64,000 nt of DNA. Source: Ceratobasidium sp. AG-K. Lineage: Eukaryota > Basidiomycota > Agaricomycetes > Cantharellales > Ceratobasidiaceae. The stretch lies in the NCBI GenBank assembly GCA_037039685.1, contig JAWNGF010000009.1:1-64000 (forward strand), written 5' to 3'. The translations under genes and the position numbers were made by a program. The notes below the pieces were generated by a model that had not been told where the DNA came from, did not search any database, and saw nothing but the letters and a program-made list of their open reading frames with translations. Positions 24,195 through 41,229 of the stretch are shown here, piece after piece (the first letter of the stretch is position 1; every line of letters begins with the position of its first letter).

Positions 24195-26131
24195 CTAATA
24201 AGCGTCATCGGTCGAGTCCGAATCATAGTCAGGGGCGGGAGCGAGGTGGGCTCCGGCCTTCAGTTCCTCCTCTCGTTTATATACCCAATTACCACCCACG
24301 AGCGACTCGAGAACATCGTGCATTTGTCTGGAAATCCACTCGGTGAGTTGCGTAAAGATAAGTACGATAGCAGAAGCCAGCGTACCTTGCCTGGTTCCCA
24401 GCGCACCACCCATCAAACTGCATACCTAGCCGATGAGCTAGTGCTGGGTACAGTACAAACTGTCGCTGTGTAGTGATAAGTGTTGTAAAAAGTTCGCGGA
24501 CGTCAACGACGTATATTTGGGTTGGCTCGAGTGCGCTGGTTTTTCGTTGCGTGGTATTATCATTGTTGGGTATTTGCCCCTCTTCAATCTCCCCATCGTC
24601 CAGGTCTTGGTCAGGCCGAAAGAGCGGTTTGGAGCCGTAATAGCGGTCCCGTGTACCCGCAAGAGGCCGGCTTCGAGAGCGGGGAGAAAGAGAGCGATCC
24701 CGGGCATCTGGGGTAATTTCAGTCACATTATAATAGAAAACGTGAGCCGAGGACGAACGCGAAGAGGAATCGTAACGACCGTGGTACATCTCGGGCTTGA
24801 TGTCCTCGACCTCGGGCTTGACTTTGCGTTCAAACACCAAGGCGTGCTTCGAGTCAAGGTCGATGTAAGAGCTCCCCCGCCTGCGGGTCGTCGACCGGCT
24901 TTCTTCGCTCTGACGCTGACCCTCACGTCCGGGTCCGGGTCCTGGAGGGACCGGCTGCTCGCTGTAAGAATGCTCGAAACCGAAAAATTCGCCAAGTCCT
25001 GTGTGCCAATTAGCGGCCGAGGTGTCGATGTTGAGCGATTGTAATAATCGTTTAGTTCGTGGCCAATCATGCGTGACGAGAATGAGGGTTTTAGTTCCGT
25101 TCGAGCCGTTGAGCAACGCGGAAAGCGTGGAGGAGATTTCGGATTGCGTGAGTGTGGTGCTCTCTCCGTGTGCGAATTCCTGCATACAATGTGATGAGGG
25201 GACTGAAATGATGTTTATGGGGCCACTCACAGCTTTGGACGCCTTGTTCAAGACGGAATGTTCGTCAACGATATAGTGTTTGGCGAGGTCCCCGCCAGCA
25301 AGCCGCTCGTACCATCCTATATCGAGGCTCTCGATTTCATCCTTGTTAAGGATGTCATATGTTGACGGGTCAATCCACAAAGTATGCGCCAGGTAGGCAA
25401 GTCGAACGCTAGGAGGGAGTGGCCGAAGTCCGTATAGCTCGGGGAGATCGGTTCGCCCGCCCATCAAGATATGCCACAATAATCTGCCCTGGTGGTTAAT
25501 TGGGTGGCTACAGAGGGCGCACAAGTTCAACGCACCTGGTTTGTTCAAAGCGGCCTCTACCGGGCTTGGGGTGACTCTCTCGAAACTGTTTATTAACCTT
25601 CGAGTCGTCCGATTGGTTTTTACTTGGTTTCTTGGGGCGGAGGGCCCCAAATAAATTCTGCAATTCAGTGGAATCCGTAAACCGAACCGGAGAAAGAGAT
25701 ATATATTGTGAAGTCGGATAAGGGTCTGGACAGCTCCGAGTTGGAGAGATGTATCCCATGCGTGGTTTGATGTACGTCAAGAAGCAGTCCTCCGGAGCCA
25801 GGAGGGATATGGCACCCCATGACTTGACACCTGGGAGAGATTAACCCCCGTATCCCCGCGCCAATCGCTCACTTACCGAGGACTAGCTCGATGAAGGGAG
25901 TGATAGGATTACCATCCGGGTCGGTCTTGACCCACAACGGCGAGTCGGGGCTTCCTGTGCGAATTCATGCCATTCTTTCGACTGGATCTTTGGAGTTCCT
26001 GCAGCACCGGGTTAGCTAAAAGCCAACTTAAATAGATATCGCCCACTCACCAATACCTGGGGGGAGGATATGACCTTTATACAATAAAAAACCCTAGAAT
26101 CTGATAAAAGTATTGCTGGCGGCCGGGACAT
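24195..26131 (-). CDS. Gfd2/YDR514C-like C-terminal domain protein, probable
   Basis: The recognisable block reads ESLDIGWYERLAGGDLAKHYIVDEH, a hydrophobic strand LILVTHDWPRTKRLL, a charged insert, then IYVVDVRELF and GWCAGNQAR. This order of strands with conserved Asp/His resembles the RNase H-like fold of the Gfd2/YDR514C family, which is poorly characterised. The N-terminus reads GHILPPGIGTPK and WVKTDPDGNPITPFIE. Several exons are clear (26131-26051, 25998-25877, about 25,831-25,598, and about 25,540-24,386). The last exon, 24327-24195, ends DSDSTDDAY and follows a 58-bp intron or a frameshift. Two frame breaks fall in homopolymers (a T run near 26,090 and a C run near 25,945), each explained by one missing base. 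Start and some joins are tentative. Confidence 0.5.
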
Positions 26132-26225
26132 CGAAGGAGAAAGTAAACAGAGACACCTCACGTGGCCGTGTCAATCATTTATAATGACCTCACGAAGCCT
26201 CAAATTGCAAATATAAATTTCTGGA

Positions 26226-31594
<5,369 letters not shown>

Positions 31595-31900
31595 AATGTA
31601 ATTATAACCTGGGTTCTATACACCCCACAGAAGCACTACGCTGTGCTGTGCTCTAAATATATGCTCGTTCGTTCGGGCGTCGAACACCAAAACAACTGTG
31701 TGGCCTCATTCCTTGGCCTTCCCAACGTGAAATCTTGATTTCAAGATCGTTTAGAGCCAGAGTGGAAGTGACTATTGTGACTGTGGGCGAATCAACCTTC
31801 GCACGAGATGTAGTTGCTGGTATATGCCAGCCGGATTGTGAACGAGTCATATAAATTGGGTTGTATCCAAACTACACCATCAAATTACCAAGTCGTAATA

Positions 31901-32847
31901 TTAAACCGTGAAATCTACGCAGTTCTGATATGTTTGCTTATCCGTTACTGAGTACCAGTGGTACTGAAGGACACATTCTCCAGCAGTTTTGCATTTGCCG
32001 TTTAGCTGGGGGATCGTGACGTTGAAGTTCTCTACGCCACGATTTGTCAACAAGTGCAAAACAATGGTATTAGACAAAATACCAACCTTCGGACTTTGGA
32101 TAAGGGTAGCCTGTGAAGTAAGGGTTCCACGCAATGAGCGGCGATCCGACAGCCTTGTTCGTAGCAGTGTCGATCTGTTGTGGTGTTAAAATCCGTATTC
32201 CTAATGAGTTACCTATGTGATCCTACTCACCACAGACACATTCTGAAAATATCAATTAGAACAATATGATCGTAGATGAGTTCTCCAACTTACTGCATAG
32301 CCAACGGGGTGATGGTTCTCAATGTCCAATACAAAGTTAACCACCTGGCCGGGGGTATATTTTTGTACTTTGCCGGTGTTGTCAGCGAACTGGGTGCAGA
32401 GAGATAGTCAAGGCAAAATCCTTCTGCATACCAACTAACCTACCTGCTGCCCACGGCACAGGAACAGATTGCATAGTGCCTATCCAAGCCGGTGAATCCA
32501 CGCGCGCATATACCCTGGGTGAGTGTGAGCTTACAGGCTTGTAGTTAGAGTCAATCTTGGCGATCTGGCTCTCAATAGGCCCCTTCACATCTATTACGAT
32601 ATTTGAGCATGAAGGCGTCGACAATAAGGTAGTCAACCTTACTGCTTTGTTGTGCGGATACTGCGCCTGCCCCGCAGTTAGCAATCATAGCACTGCCGAG
32701 CTAAAAGTTTGACATCGTTCAGCATGTCACCATATATCCCTGTGACAATTAACTTACAGTGCGGGTAGGAGGGGCCGTAACTATTCCATGAGCGATAACC
32801 GAGGAGGCCAAGGCAGCAAGAGTAAGCAATCCAGCAAAGAAACGCAT
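31901..32847 (-). CDS. LPMO-like (chitin-binding type-4-like) small secreted protein
   Basis: Eight exons: 32847-32758, 32700-32643, 32590-32535, 32479-32444, 32389-32294, 32242-32231, 32174-32087 and 32031-31901, giving 188 residues with all introns 51-57 bp GT-AG. Residues 1-19 form a signal peptide (MRFFAGLLTLAALASSVIA) and cleavage leaves His20 as the mature N-terminus, as in copper histidine-brace enzymes. A second candidate ligand is the HH in ENHHPVGYA. Cysteines are placed as in the fungal family I know (ANCGA, ALCNLFLCRG, CKTAGECV, NCVDFTV). Exon 6 is only 12 nt (codes NVSV). It may be a lytic polysaccharide monooxygenase-like oxidase or a copper-binding relative acting on cell walls; activity is inferred only. 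Confidence 0.75.
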
Positions 32848-35400
32848 GTTGAAGTCAAGCAGGCTGGAAAGCGTAATTCAAGAGGAGACAATATCTTGAC
32901 GGCGTCGTGCCTTGTTTCATTTTATACCTTGAGTGGAGCTTCGTCGGTGGAATCGTAGCTTTGGTTCACTACCATGTGAGTGCGCCAAGCATGGGCACCT
33001 GTTTCGCTGTAAAGCTTGCAAGCACGACAACGGTCCGCGGTCGCCGTTAGCTATCCGCCGGACCGCGCAATAGCCTCGTAACAGGATCTAGCGTGCTGAG
33101 GTGTTGTACATATCACGAACGAAGCCGCTGAATATCTCAAAAAGGTTTGCTTACGATGAAGTCATCAGTTCCTAATAGATTCAGGAGCCTCACCTGATCA
33201 GTTTACACGAGAGAAGCCCGAGCCGAAGAACTCGCAACCGATTTGCATCGATTTGTTTACAAATCACCATAGATATGTTTCATTTGTACCGAACATGGAA
33301 TCAAGAGGGTAAGCGCCTATTCCTGCTGATCTCTCGAAAATGGACCACGCAAGACTACCCACGAAGGTGCTCCATCGCCCATTTTGCCGTGGACTCTTCT
33401 GCATTCAATGCGGGGTTAAGTGGCTTAAGCAGCCATGACTCGTCCTCGGTTGACGGGGGATATAACGATAGGGCGGCTATGCTTAGGTATGAATGAAGTG
33501 GGTCTAGAGTTTGACGATGTGAGGTCACTAAAAACTCAGTTATGCCGAACTCGGCTAACCTGGTCGCTCATTTGGAACCTTGGCAATTCCTCCAAACTGA
33601 AATTGGCACTGAGCGATGAAATGAGCGTTTGCTTCGGTATCTACGCACTGCGCTGCATCAAGAACCTACGAAGCAAGCTCAATGAGAAGTCAATAGCCAC
33701 GTGTATTCAATAAACTAACTTTGAGAGCGGCGCCGCACCAGAAACTGTAACAAGAGTCTGGCGTTTTGCCAGTACGACCACAGAAGCCAGTAGTCTGGCA
33801 TTGACCTAGCCACCGAACGGTTTGTCTCCTTGCTTTCAAGTCCAACCCAGTCCCTTTGGTGGTGGGACACAAGAATAATGACGAAATTGCGCAGTACGTT
33901 ACACCCCCTGTGACCAAATTTATTAGACTTCTAACGCAAAAGTTGTGACAATATACCCTGTGCTTCTTGGCCTGGAGATTGACCGTATCCACCTTCGTAA
34001 GTCTGGGAATACAATCGTCAATTATGATCCGTGGACACACCAGAGCCCTCCTACTCTACATCGCTGAATAAATCCGACTGCCGCGGGAATGTTAACCCCA
34101 GTCCAGTCGTCCAGGAGATGGCAAATAACAAATGCAGTATACAGTACACGAATATCCCCGACGGAATCCTGGGAAACCGCGGAAAAGCTGGGAAAAGTAT
34201 CACTAGGCATGGTACAACGCCATTTATCTAAGTTCGATTTACTTACCTGCCGTCGGGTTTCTGGCAGCTACTAACAAACCGCTTCAGACTCGATTTATCC
34301 AGGCTCGAAAAGTCGTCCCGAAGGATCGCAAGCATCAATATTGCTGCGTATGTCATGATTAAATTGGCAGGATCGACAAGGGATTCTGCCTTGAGCGCTG
34401 TTTCCTTTAGTCGGGTTCAATGATTTCGCGACCGGACGTACGTTGTTATCGGCCAATGCCAGCGAGTCGCCTCCTCTAAACCCCTTTCCCTCGGAAGAAT
34501 CTGTTGGTGAAGGACTCAGCTGTGTACATCTAAAAAAAACAACGAGCTGACCGATGTATTGTGCCCATATCCATTGCGTCCACTCCTGCTGATCTCTCTC
34601 GCTGATTTTGGTCAATGCCACGCCAAATAAATCCATAGACGCAAGAGAATAAAAAGCGACTGCCATCCTGTTGTTTCCGAGTATCCTTGGTGAGCGATGG
34701 AGTAAGAAAGAAAACTATTCAAGTTGATACCTGGAGTCGTCCGCCTCTACAGCACTACTGCCAAGTCCACCCAAGCATCGATAATTTAGCGCAATGTGCA
34801 TATTCCGCTTTAGCGGCTTCAGGTCGAATTCCGACATTGGGGACAACTCGCTATTGGAAGTGTTTCTCGTTGAAAGCCTAATATCTTGTGCTCGGCTGTT
34901 TGGGATGTAGATCTTGCAGAGGATCTCCTCGGCAGGGAAGCAGTCCCGGCCGAGATCACGTGCAGGTTTGAGTGTAACTGTGTAACATCACGCTTTCAAT
35001 CTTCGATCATGATTGTCGGCAGGCATAAGTTTGTAGAGATTCGCCATCGACGAGGATGCATAATTTGGTTATCCGCAGCTTTGCTGTAAAATAAGAAAAT
35101 GGGAGCTGGACTAGCGGCGGTTTAGAATCCAGAAGTTGCCCGCAAGTATGGGACATGTTTCTCAAAGCCTGCGCTGCCGCAGTGCACTCAAAAGTGCCGA
35201 ACGCGGGTAGACTAACAACCTACTCGCGTGATGTATTTCTCGGATAACACCAGTTGTAATTCTGATCATCTAACCTCAGCCCAAAACTCCGAAGGTGGTT
35301 GTTGCCTTTGATGTCTTTGACTACTAGGCTGGGGGACTCATAACTAGGCAACGAGAGAGAATATGAGACTGCTATGGTATGCCAGATTGACGGTATCGAT
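32848..35400. other. Gene-poor stretch with unassigned ORFs
   Basis: The longest ORFs are minus 34,666-34,295 (123 codons, begins MAVAFYSLASMDLFGVALTK) and minus 34,040-33,690 (116 codons), and they could be exons of one gene. I recognise no domain and cannot connect them with confidence. The remainder holds nothing I can name. Confidence 0.3.
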
Positions 35401-35417
35401 TTAAGACGCGAAGCTAG

Positions 35418-36751
35418 TCAAATACAGTAGTTAGCGAATTTACCTCGCGTAGCTTCATAGCTGGGAAAGTGTATCAAGTGCGCTAGACCCTTGGTAGGAC
35501 CAGCGAATTTTTTTACATAGGCCAACAACACTGTAGCAGGGTCTGGTACCCCGGGTCTTCCTCCTGACCTCCACCAGCTATATGATTCCCTTGCCCTCTC
35601 AAACGCGAATCTTAACAATGTGTATAATAGTAAGACCATACCGTGGACCGACACTAGTACTAACTCGGAGACCTGTAGCTGATCTGTACTTAACTCACAA
35701 CCTGACCCCTGTGATCTACTAATTTAGAGACAAGAGAGCATATTACCGCCGCATTGGTGGTCCGAAATGGGGTTTCAGCGCAACCAGCTCCTATGCTACC
35801 ATATAGAACCGCAGCAAGGAGGCTGGCCACTAGGTGATACCCTGCTGCGGTCAGATCTCCAGTTAGCCGGTCGCCAGCTGATCAGAGGACTAGATGCACC
35901 TAACTCAGTGGAAAAGAACCTTCTATGGGTCTAGACAGGCCCTCGGACACATAAGCTCGCCACAACAGACCATAAAAACGTTGAAGCCTCAATCTCACCT
36001 AGGATCGGAGCAGTGTCAAATACTGTAATATGCGAACTAACTTACCTTTTGGCATGCATCTCCCCCCCCCCCCCCCCAAAACAGCATTGAGACCCATCTG
36101 TCCGCAGAGATAGTTGAGTCAAGAGCCCGAAAGAGGGCGGTTTGAATGCAAGTATCAGGTACCTGACCAATGCCTATCTGTACCGGTGACCATTCCATCG
36201 CTGCAGGGTGCCGCCCACTTTTCCTTTCCGAAAGGGCATTCAGCACCGTGTTGGAAGTAGATATATGCGCTACAGGGCCTCTGAGACCGCCCAGCCGTAA
36301 ATACCCTGAATTTCTACTTACATCGACATCATTCTAAGTTAGGAGCGACTGATTATGACTGAATCTCTAGCAAAGCAAAATTCACCCATATTCCTCAGGT
36401 TCCAGGGGTCTACCCGGTAGAGTATAATATAGTTACAGTATGTTACTTCGAGAGATTCGATTCTTTTATCCAAGGTATACATTGGTTCTGTGGGAAGATC
36501 GAAGCCTTTATGACTCATGTCAAGCACGGCCGTACATGACGCCATCCGTCATCCACAAAGGTGGTACGTATGGTATCACGAGCTCTATCCAAGGCCTTGC
36601 TATCCCTTGATGGGGATACGTGACCAAATGTCACCCGATCGTAACCTCCCAACAAACTGTAGCAAACTACTCCTTGATCATTAAATGGTTCTCCTGACCA
36701 TATAAGATCAACCAGTCCCTCCGCTTGCATACCACCATCCCCCCCCAACAT
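35418..36751 (-). CDS. Unassigned multi-exon gene, possible membrane protein
   Basis: A chain of protein-like segments on the minus strand: a first exon from about 36,751 (MLGGDGGMQAEGLVDLIWSG, then VVCYSLLGGYDRVTFGHVSP), next 36,530-36,420 (AVLDMSHKGFDLPTEPMYTL), 36,290-36,070 (KSGRHPAAMEWSPVQIG, ALFRALDSTISADRW), a hydrophobic segment near 35,850-35,720 (YHLVASLLAAVLYGSIGAG) and a second one at 35,680-35,600 (VSVHGMVLLLYTLLRFAF). Plausible donors and acceptors separate them, but the frame between the first two needs a one-base shift. I do not recognise the family. It could be a functional species-specific gene or a decaying one. Confidence 0.4.
36062..36077. repeat. C16 homopolymer
   Basis: A run of 16 C on the plus strand, inside an ORF of the unassigned minus-strand gene. 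It is a mutational or sequencing-error hot spot. Confidence 0.9.
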
Positions 36752-36815
36752 ACACCGCCATATTGATACGCGGCCCACTCAAGTTCGAATCTTCATTCGC
36801 CTTTACTAGAACACT

Positions 36816-36974
36816 ATGCGTTTCCAGCTTATTCTCTTCGCCCTCGCTGCACACCTTCTGGCGATCACCGCTCCCGTCCTAGCAGAGGAAGACGCCTCTA
36901 CCGATTCATACGATGGACACACTTGGAAACGCACGGGTGTTGCAGGAGTCAACGAGCCTGCCCAAGCCATGTAA
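36816..36974 (+). CDS. Small secreted protein or first exon of one
   Basis: The ATG at 36816 opens a clear signal peptide (MRFQLILFALAAHLLAITA, cleavage likely after VLA) followed by an acidic, hydrophilic stretch EEDASTDSYDGHTWKRTG. The frame meets TAA at 36972-36974, but a good donor (GTAAGC at 36971) could splice the exon to later ones. Possible later exons at 37.1-38.0 kb are not recognisable, so the full product is unknown. Confidence 0.4.
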   Translation: MRFQLILFALAAHLLAITAPVLAEEDASTDSYDGHTWKRTGVAGVNEPAQAM

Positions 36975-38548
36975 GCGCGAGGATTATATGGGGATTACAT
37001 CCCTGGGCTGGGCTTTGGCTATGTGAGGTGCAAAGTAAGCAGACTGCGTGCCACCGAACGACTGACACTGACCAATGGTTAGGTTCCGGAGGTTCGAAAT
37101 CCCGTGCCACGTTATCCTTTTGAAAATATTCTCCAGTAGATACTGGCCTCTAGTTCCTAGGACTTATTCAAGCAATGACTTACTATACCCAAGGAGGATC
37201 CTGAGTTGATTATGCGCATATACGAAACATGATTCAGAACGATTGCTATTATCGTGGGAGTTCCTTATAACTGGAAAGATTCAGCATGCCACGGCCTCTA
37301 TTGTTCTGGCGGGACAGGCACAGATACACTTACTTCCGTCGTAACTACCTCTTCAAGATTTTCACTCTGTAAATAGATGAATGCCCTGCCGCGCCGAAAA
37401 GCTCATGAAATTCAGGGAGTCCGGCAAACTCTGCACCGTCACACCTCGCCACCCGTCACACCTCGCCACCGACATACCCTCCCTGTCTTCGGGATTTTCA
37501 CACAGCCTTGCACACTTGTTGCCACCCGTAGGGAGAGAGTCCGTGGACCATTTGGCATGTGGCTGGCATGCAGTGGCTATGAGAATCTCAAAAGGACCAA
37601 TGTCGCGTGTCAAAGCTGCTGTGCAAAGTCAAACGCCCCTCGTTGCCCGAATGCCCGAGTAGGGCGATATAAGAGCGGACGTACCGCCATCGTGTCCAGG
37701 ACCTCCTCCACGGCCTCCCACCCTTGCCTCAGTGCATCATACGTAATTATGGCTCAGTTGTCATATTCTTGGATTATCCTGCTGGCATTGGGTTCTCGAT
37801 ACATACTATGTGCAACCGCGACCCCCATCCCATCGAACAAGCAACGCATGGTTATAACCACATTCAAAGCACCTCTTGGTTATATGCTGGCTACCGAGGA
37901 CAGAGTTAGGAGGTTCCCGGAGGACATAATGCCGCCGAAGGAGTTACACCCAGATATCCCGAATCGGTTACCCAAGCCTGATCAGCACGCTTTCCCTAGA
38001 GGCGATGCCAGAGTTACGAGCTGAAAATGATAACGGTGTCTATAACAACATTGACTGTTTTACGTTGCTCAAGCGGTCCTTTTCGTTACGATTGGGAAGA
38101 TGAAAGTATACTCAAGAATTGCCTAGGATCTTTTTGCTGGAGGGAATATAATTATGCCGGCATGAGCATTCGAGGGCAGGAGGAGTTCTAGACCGACGGG
38201 CTGAAACTACCATACTCGGACATATTTTATCGATTCGGGATCAGGTCTTGATTGAGAATCGATCTCACTGTAATTTTAGAAATGTATTATATTTTTGATT
38301 GTCTATCGCCTTGGCGTGCTGGGGTGGGGCTGGAGTGGTGCGAGAGGAGCTCGGCGCTTATGGTGCCAGGGCCGAGGGTGGTGCAATTGGTAATTGAAAG
38401 GTCGAAAACTGAGCCGAGACCGGGTAGATCGCGAGGGGCGTTACTCTCTTTGATCCTAGCCACCACTGTGAAATATTTCGTTATTGTATACCCTTTGCCA
38501 ACTTGAACCCAACCCCCGTCCTCTCTACTTGACGTCCTCCTACCAGCG
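36975..38548. other. Unassigned ORFs and upstream region of the PP2C gene
   Basis: A 215-codon ORF at 37,377-38,024 and overlapping ORFs lack recognisable domains. A 17-bp unit (CGTCACACCTCGCCACC) is tandemly duplicated at 37,437-37,470. No promoter motif that I would defend. Confidence 0.35.
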
Positions 38549-40611
38549 ATGGTAAGTTTCGAGTCGTGGATTTAGACTTGGGCTCATCTCTTCGTTATTC
38601 TTGGTAAGGGTCAAACACTCTCAGAGCCAGGTCTGTCATGCGCGACTCTGGGAAATTTAACCCTCTAACACGCTCATAGTCACGACCAAGGTCTCGGATT
38701 CCGGCAGCGATGAGAGGTTCATGTACGGTGTATCCGAGATGCAGGGCTGGCGCATAAGTTGGTGGATATTTGGTGATTTTGGAATTTTGCTTATCCGAAT
38801 TCAGGCATGGAGGATGCGCACGCGACCGTCCTAAAGTTGGACGATCAGTCGAATAATGCTTACTTTGCTGTATTCGACGGCCACGGTGGTATGTATTGGG
38901 CTGCCCTGAACCCTTGCCCTTGCTCATCACTGTTCCGTCATAGGCTCCACCGTAGCAAAGTTTGCGGGAAAGCATGTCCATGAACGACTCAAGTCGGATG
39001 CTGGATACCAGAGCAAGGACTATAAGACTGCCCTTAAGCGCGCCTTCTTGGGTACCGACGACGACTTGCGTGCAGGTGGGCACCTTGGCCGAATTTTTGT
39101 CAGCTCGACTTAATTATATTTGCAGACCCTGCCTTCTTCCACGACCCTTCTGGATGTACTGCGGTTGCAGCGCTCCTCACTCAAGACAAGATTCTAGTTG
39201 TGCGTCACTGGTTCACGTGCACTGGTCGTGGGCATTTTATTGACGTATGCCTACTGTGTTAAGGCCAATGCCGGTGATTCCCGGGCTGTCATGTCCGTAA
39301 AGGGCTTGGTCAAGGAGCTTAGTTTTGACCACAAGCCGCAAAACCCAGGTGGGTGCACTCGTCCTACTCTATATTGCGTGCTCACAATACCTTGCAGCGG
39401 AGACATCTCGCATCACAGCCGCCGGAGGCTATGTCGAATACAACCGTGTGAATGGTACGCATGACACCGTGCCCTTGACTCGATTCTTACTAACATCTGG
39501 GATAGGCAATCTTGCCCTGTCGCGTGCCATCGGCGATTTCGAGTTCAAGCAAAATTATGCAATTCAACCCGAGCAACAGATCGTCACCTCTAACCCAGAT
39601 ATCACCGAGCACGATGTCACTGACGAAGATGAATTCGTTGTCCTCGCCTGCGACGGTATCTGGGACTGCCTCACCTCGCAACAAGTCGTCGACTGTGTCC
39701 GTCGGCTCATTGCGGAGAAGAAAGAGCTTAGCGAGATCTGCGAGATCGTCATGGACCGATGTGTTGCTCCCGACTCGGACATTGGCGCCGGGATCGGATG
39801 TGACAACATGACCATGATGGTTGTTGCGCTCTTGGGCGGCAGGACCAAGGAAGAGTGGTACGACTGGGTGGCTGACCGAGTTCAACGCAAGTGGGGTCAC
39901 GAGACGCCCGAGGAACTGCCACAGCTATACTCGGAAGCCCGCATCGCTGCCGCACGTAACCGCGCGGCGGGCCGTGGTCCTTCTACGGGTCTCCCGAGCG
40001 CCGGGTTGAGCATGCTACAGAGGATTCTGAGCGGTGCTGGTGGGCCTGGAATTGCCGGTGGCGCGATATCGGGTGGACTGGCGAGCCGGTTGGCGTTTGA
40101 GGCAGACTCCAGTGATGAGGAGATGGACGAGGACGAGGATGGTACGCCGGGTGCGGCCGGAAAGTTGTTCGGTAACCGGACGCGGGGGTTGGGAGAAGAA
40201 GACGAGGACGAGCTCATGAAGGAGGGCGAGGAGGGTGGACAGAGGAAGGAGCTGGACTCTCTCAAGGCTCAGTTGGATGAGCTCACCGATGGGTTGGAGG
40301 ATGAGGTCCAGGAAGCCGAGAAGGAGAAGAAGGGTGGTAGTACTTCTAAGGACGCTTCGGGAGAGGCCGCCGTTACGCAGGTCGAGGACGCCTCCAAGGG
40401 GGTATGTCAATACTATTCTTCGCTGGTTCACATGCTAATTCTGATACCCTTATTTTAGGAGGAGAATACCGAGAACCAACCCAACGGTTACGGCCTCTCT
40501 TCCAAGCTCCCGACTGCGATTGGGAGCCCACTCGTACCGACGCCACAAGTACTGCGTGACCATGTACGTACTCCGTCGCCCAATCTCACCAGCGCCGCAG
40601 GAGGCGCCTAG
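38549..40611 (+). CDS. PP2C-type Ser/Thr phosphatase (Ptc2/Ptc3-like)
   Basis: Mn/Mg-dependent phosphatase of the kind that dampens MAPK and checkpoint kinases (family knowledge). Ten exons: 38549-38551 (the ATG alone), 38609-38630, 38680-38757, 38805-38888, 38944-39075, 39126-39199, 39264-39348, 39398-39454, 39506-40401 and 40459-40611, giving 527 residues in phase throughout. The N-terminus MGQTLSEP has Gly2 suitable for myristoylation. PP2C motifs in order: [62 protein letters not shown] and [10 protein letters not shown]. The C-terminal 200 residues are acidic and low complexity, a usual feature of fungal Ptc2/3. Strand context: downstream begins the transposon cluster. Confidence 0.93.
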
Positions 40612-40772
40612 TCGCTTCTGCGCAGGGCGAGAAGCGATAACTGTGTGAATTTCGTACGGACAGGAGGGCAGAAGGGTCCTTTGTTTGTTAGTCTCTTATT
40701 TCGTGCTGATTTGCGTTTGTGGTTAAATAATAATCTCATTTGTTGTACCGTGCGTGATCTGTGGCTTGGATG

Positions 40773-40934
40773 TAGGGACTAAAACGGTAGATCCGGAAGG
40801 CTGCGCGGTGATAACCGTGGTTATAAGGTGGAAACGGTACAAACGCAAACTCCACGTGATAATTTAACCACGCAGCATTGTCGCGGTAAGAATACACGGT
40901 TAAACCACGGTTATTCTGTATATTCCGATCCCTA
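40773..40934. repeat. Possible short inverted-repeat element (MITE-like)
   Basis: The ends TAGGGA...TCCCTA are inverted over six bases and the interior has a perfect 12-bp inverted pair (ATAACCGTGGTT and AACCACGGTTAT). About 162 bp, no coding capacity, immediately left of the Tc1 element. Too short a terminal repeat for certainty. Confidence 0.35.
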
Positions 40935-40939
40935 GCCTA

Positions 40940-41153
40940 CACCGACCCAAAAAAGAAATGCACACGTGACCAGTTTCACGGTGCAATTCCAGCGACGCTC
41001 GCCGGGTCAGTCGGGTAGCTTAGTGTTCCTAATAGAAAATGTGCGAATATGCCTGTATAATATGTACACAAAAATTTATAATGATTTGTGCCGATATGAG
41101 CGAGATAGAGGGAAATGAGTCGATCAGCGGCTGTGCATTTCTTTTTTGGGTTT
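40940..41153 (+). repeat. Left terminal inverted repeat of the Tc1 element
   Basis: Matches the inverse of 56813-57026 over 214 bp with four differences, all CpG versus TpG/CpA. The repeat is itself bounded by 20-bp inverted sequences: 40945-40964 and 41132-41151 are reverse complements. Confidence 0.95.
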
Positions 41154-41229
41154 ACTCACGGATTTTGCCCTGCACACTTTCAGCACCTGCCACGACATAA
41201 TTGAGCAAATTCTTGTTGTTCTATCTGTT

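Noticed and set aside
37437..37470. 17-bp tandem duplication
   Set aside because: Only two units in a non-conserved ORF; noted but not evidence of function.
37724..37909. Segment VIFLDYPAGIGFSI resembling a serine carboxypeptidase motif
   Set aside because: No GGPGCSS-type or other S10 motif nearby and no reading frame to support it; treated as chance or a very old relic.
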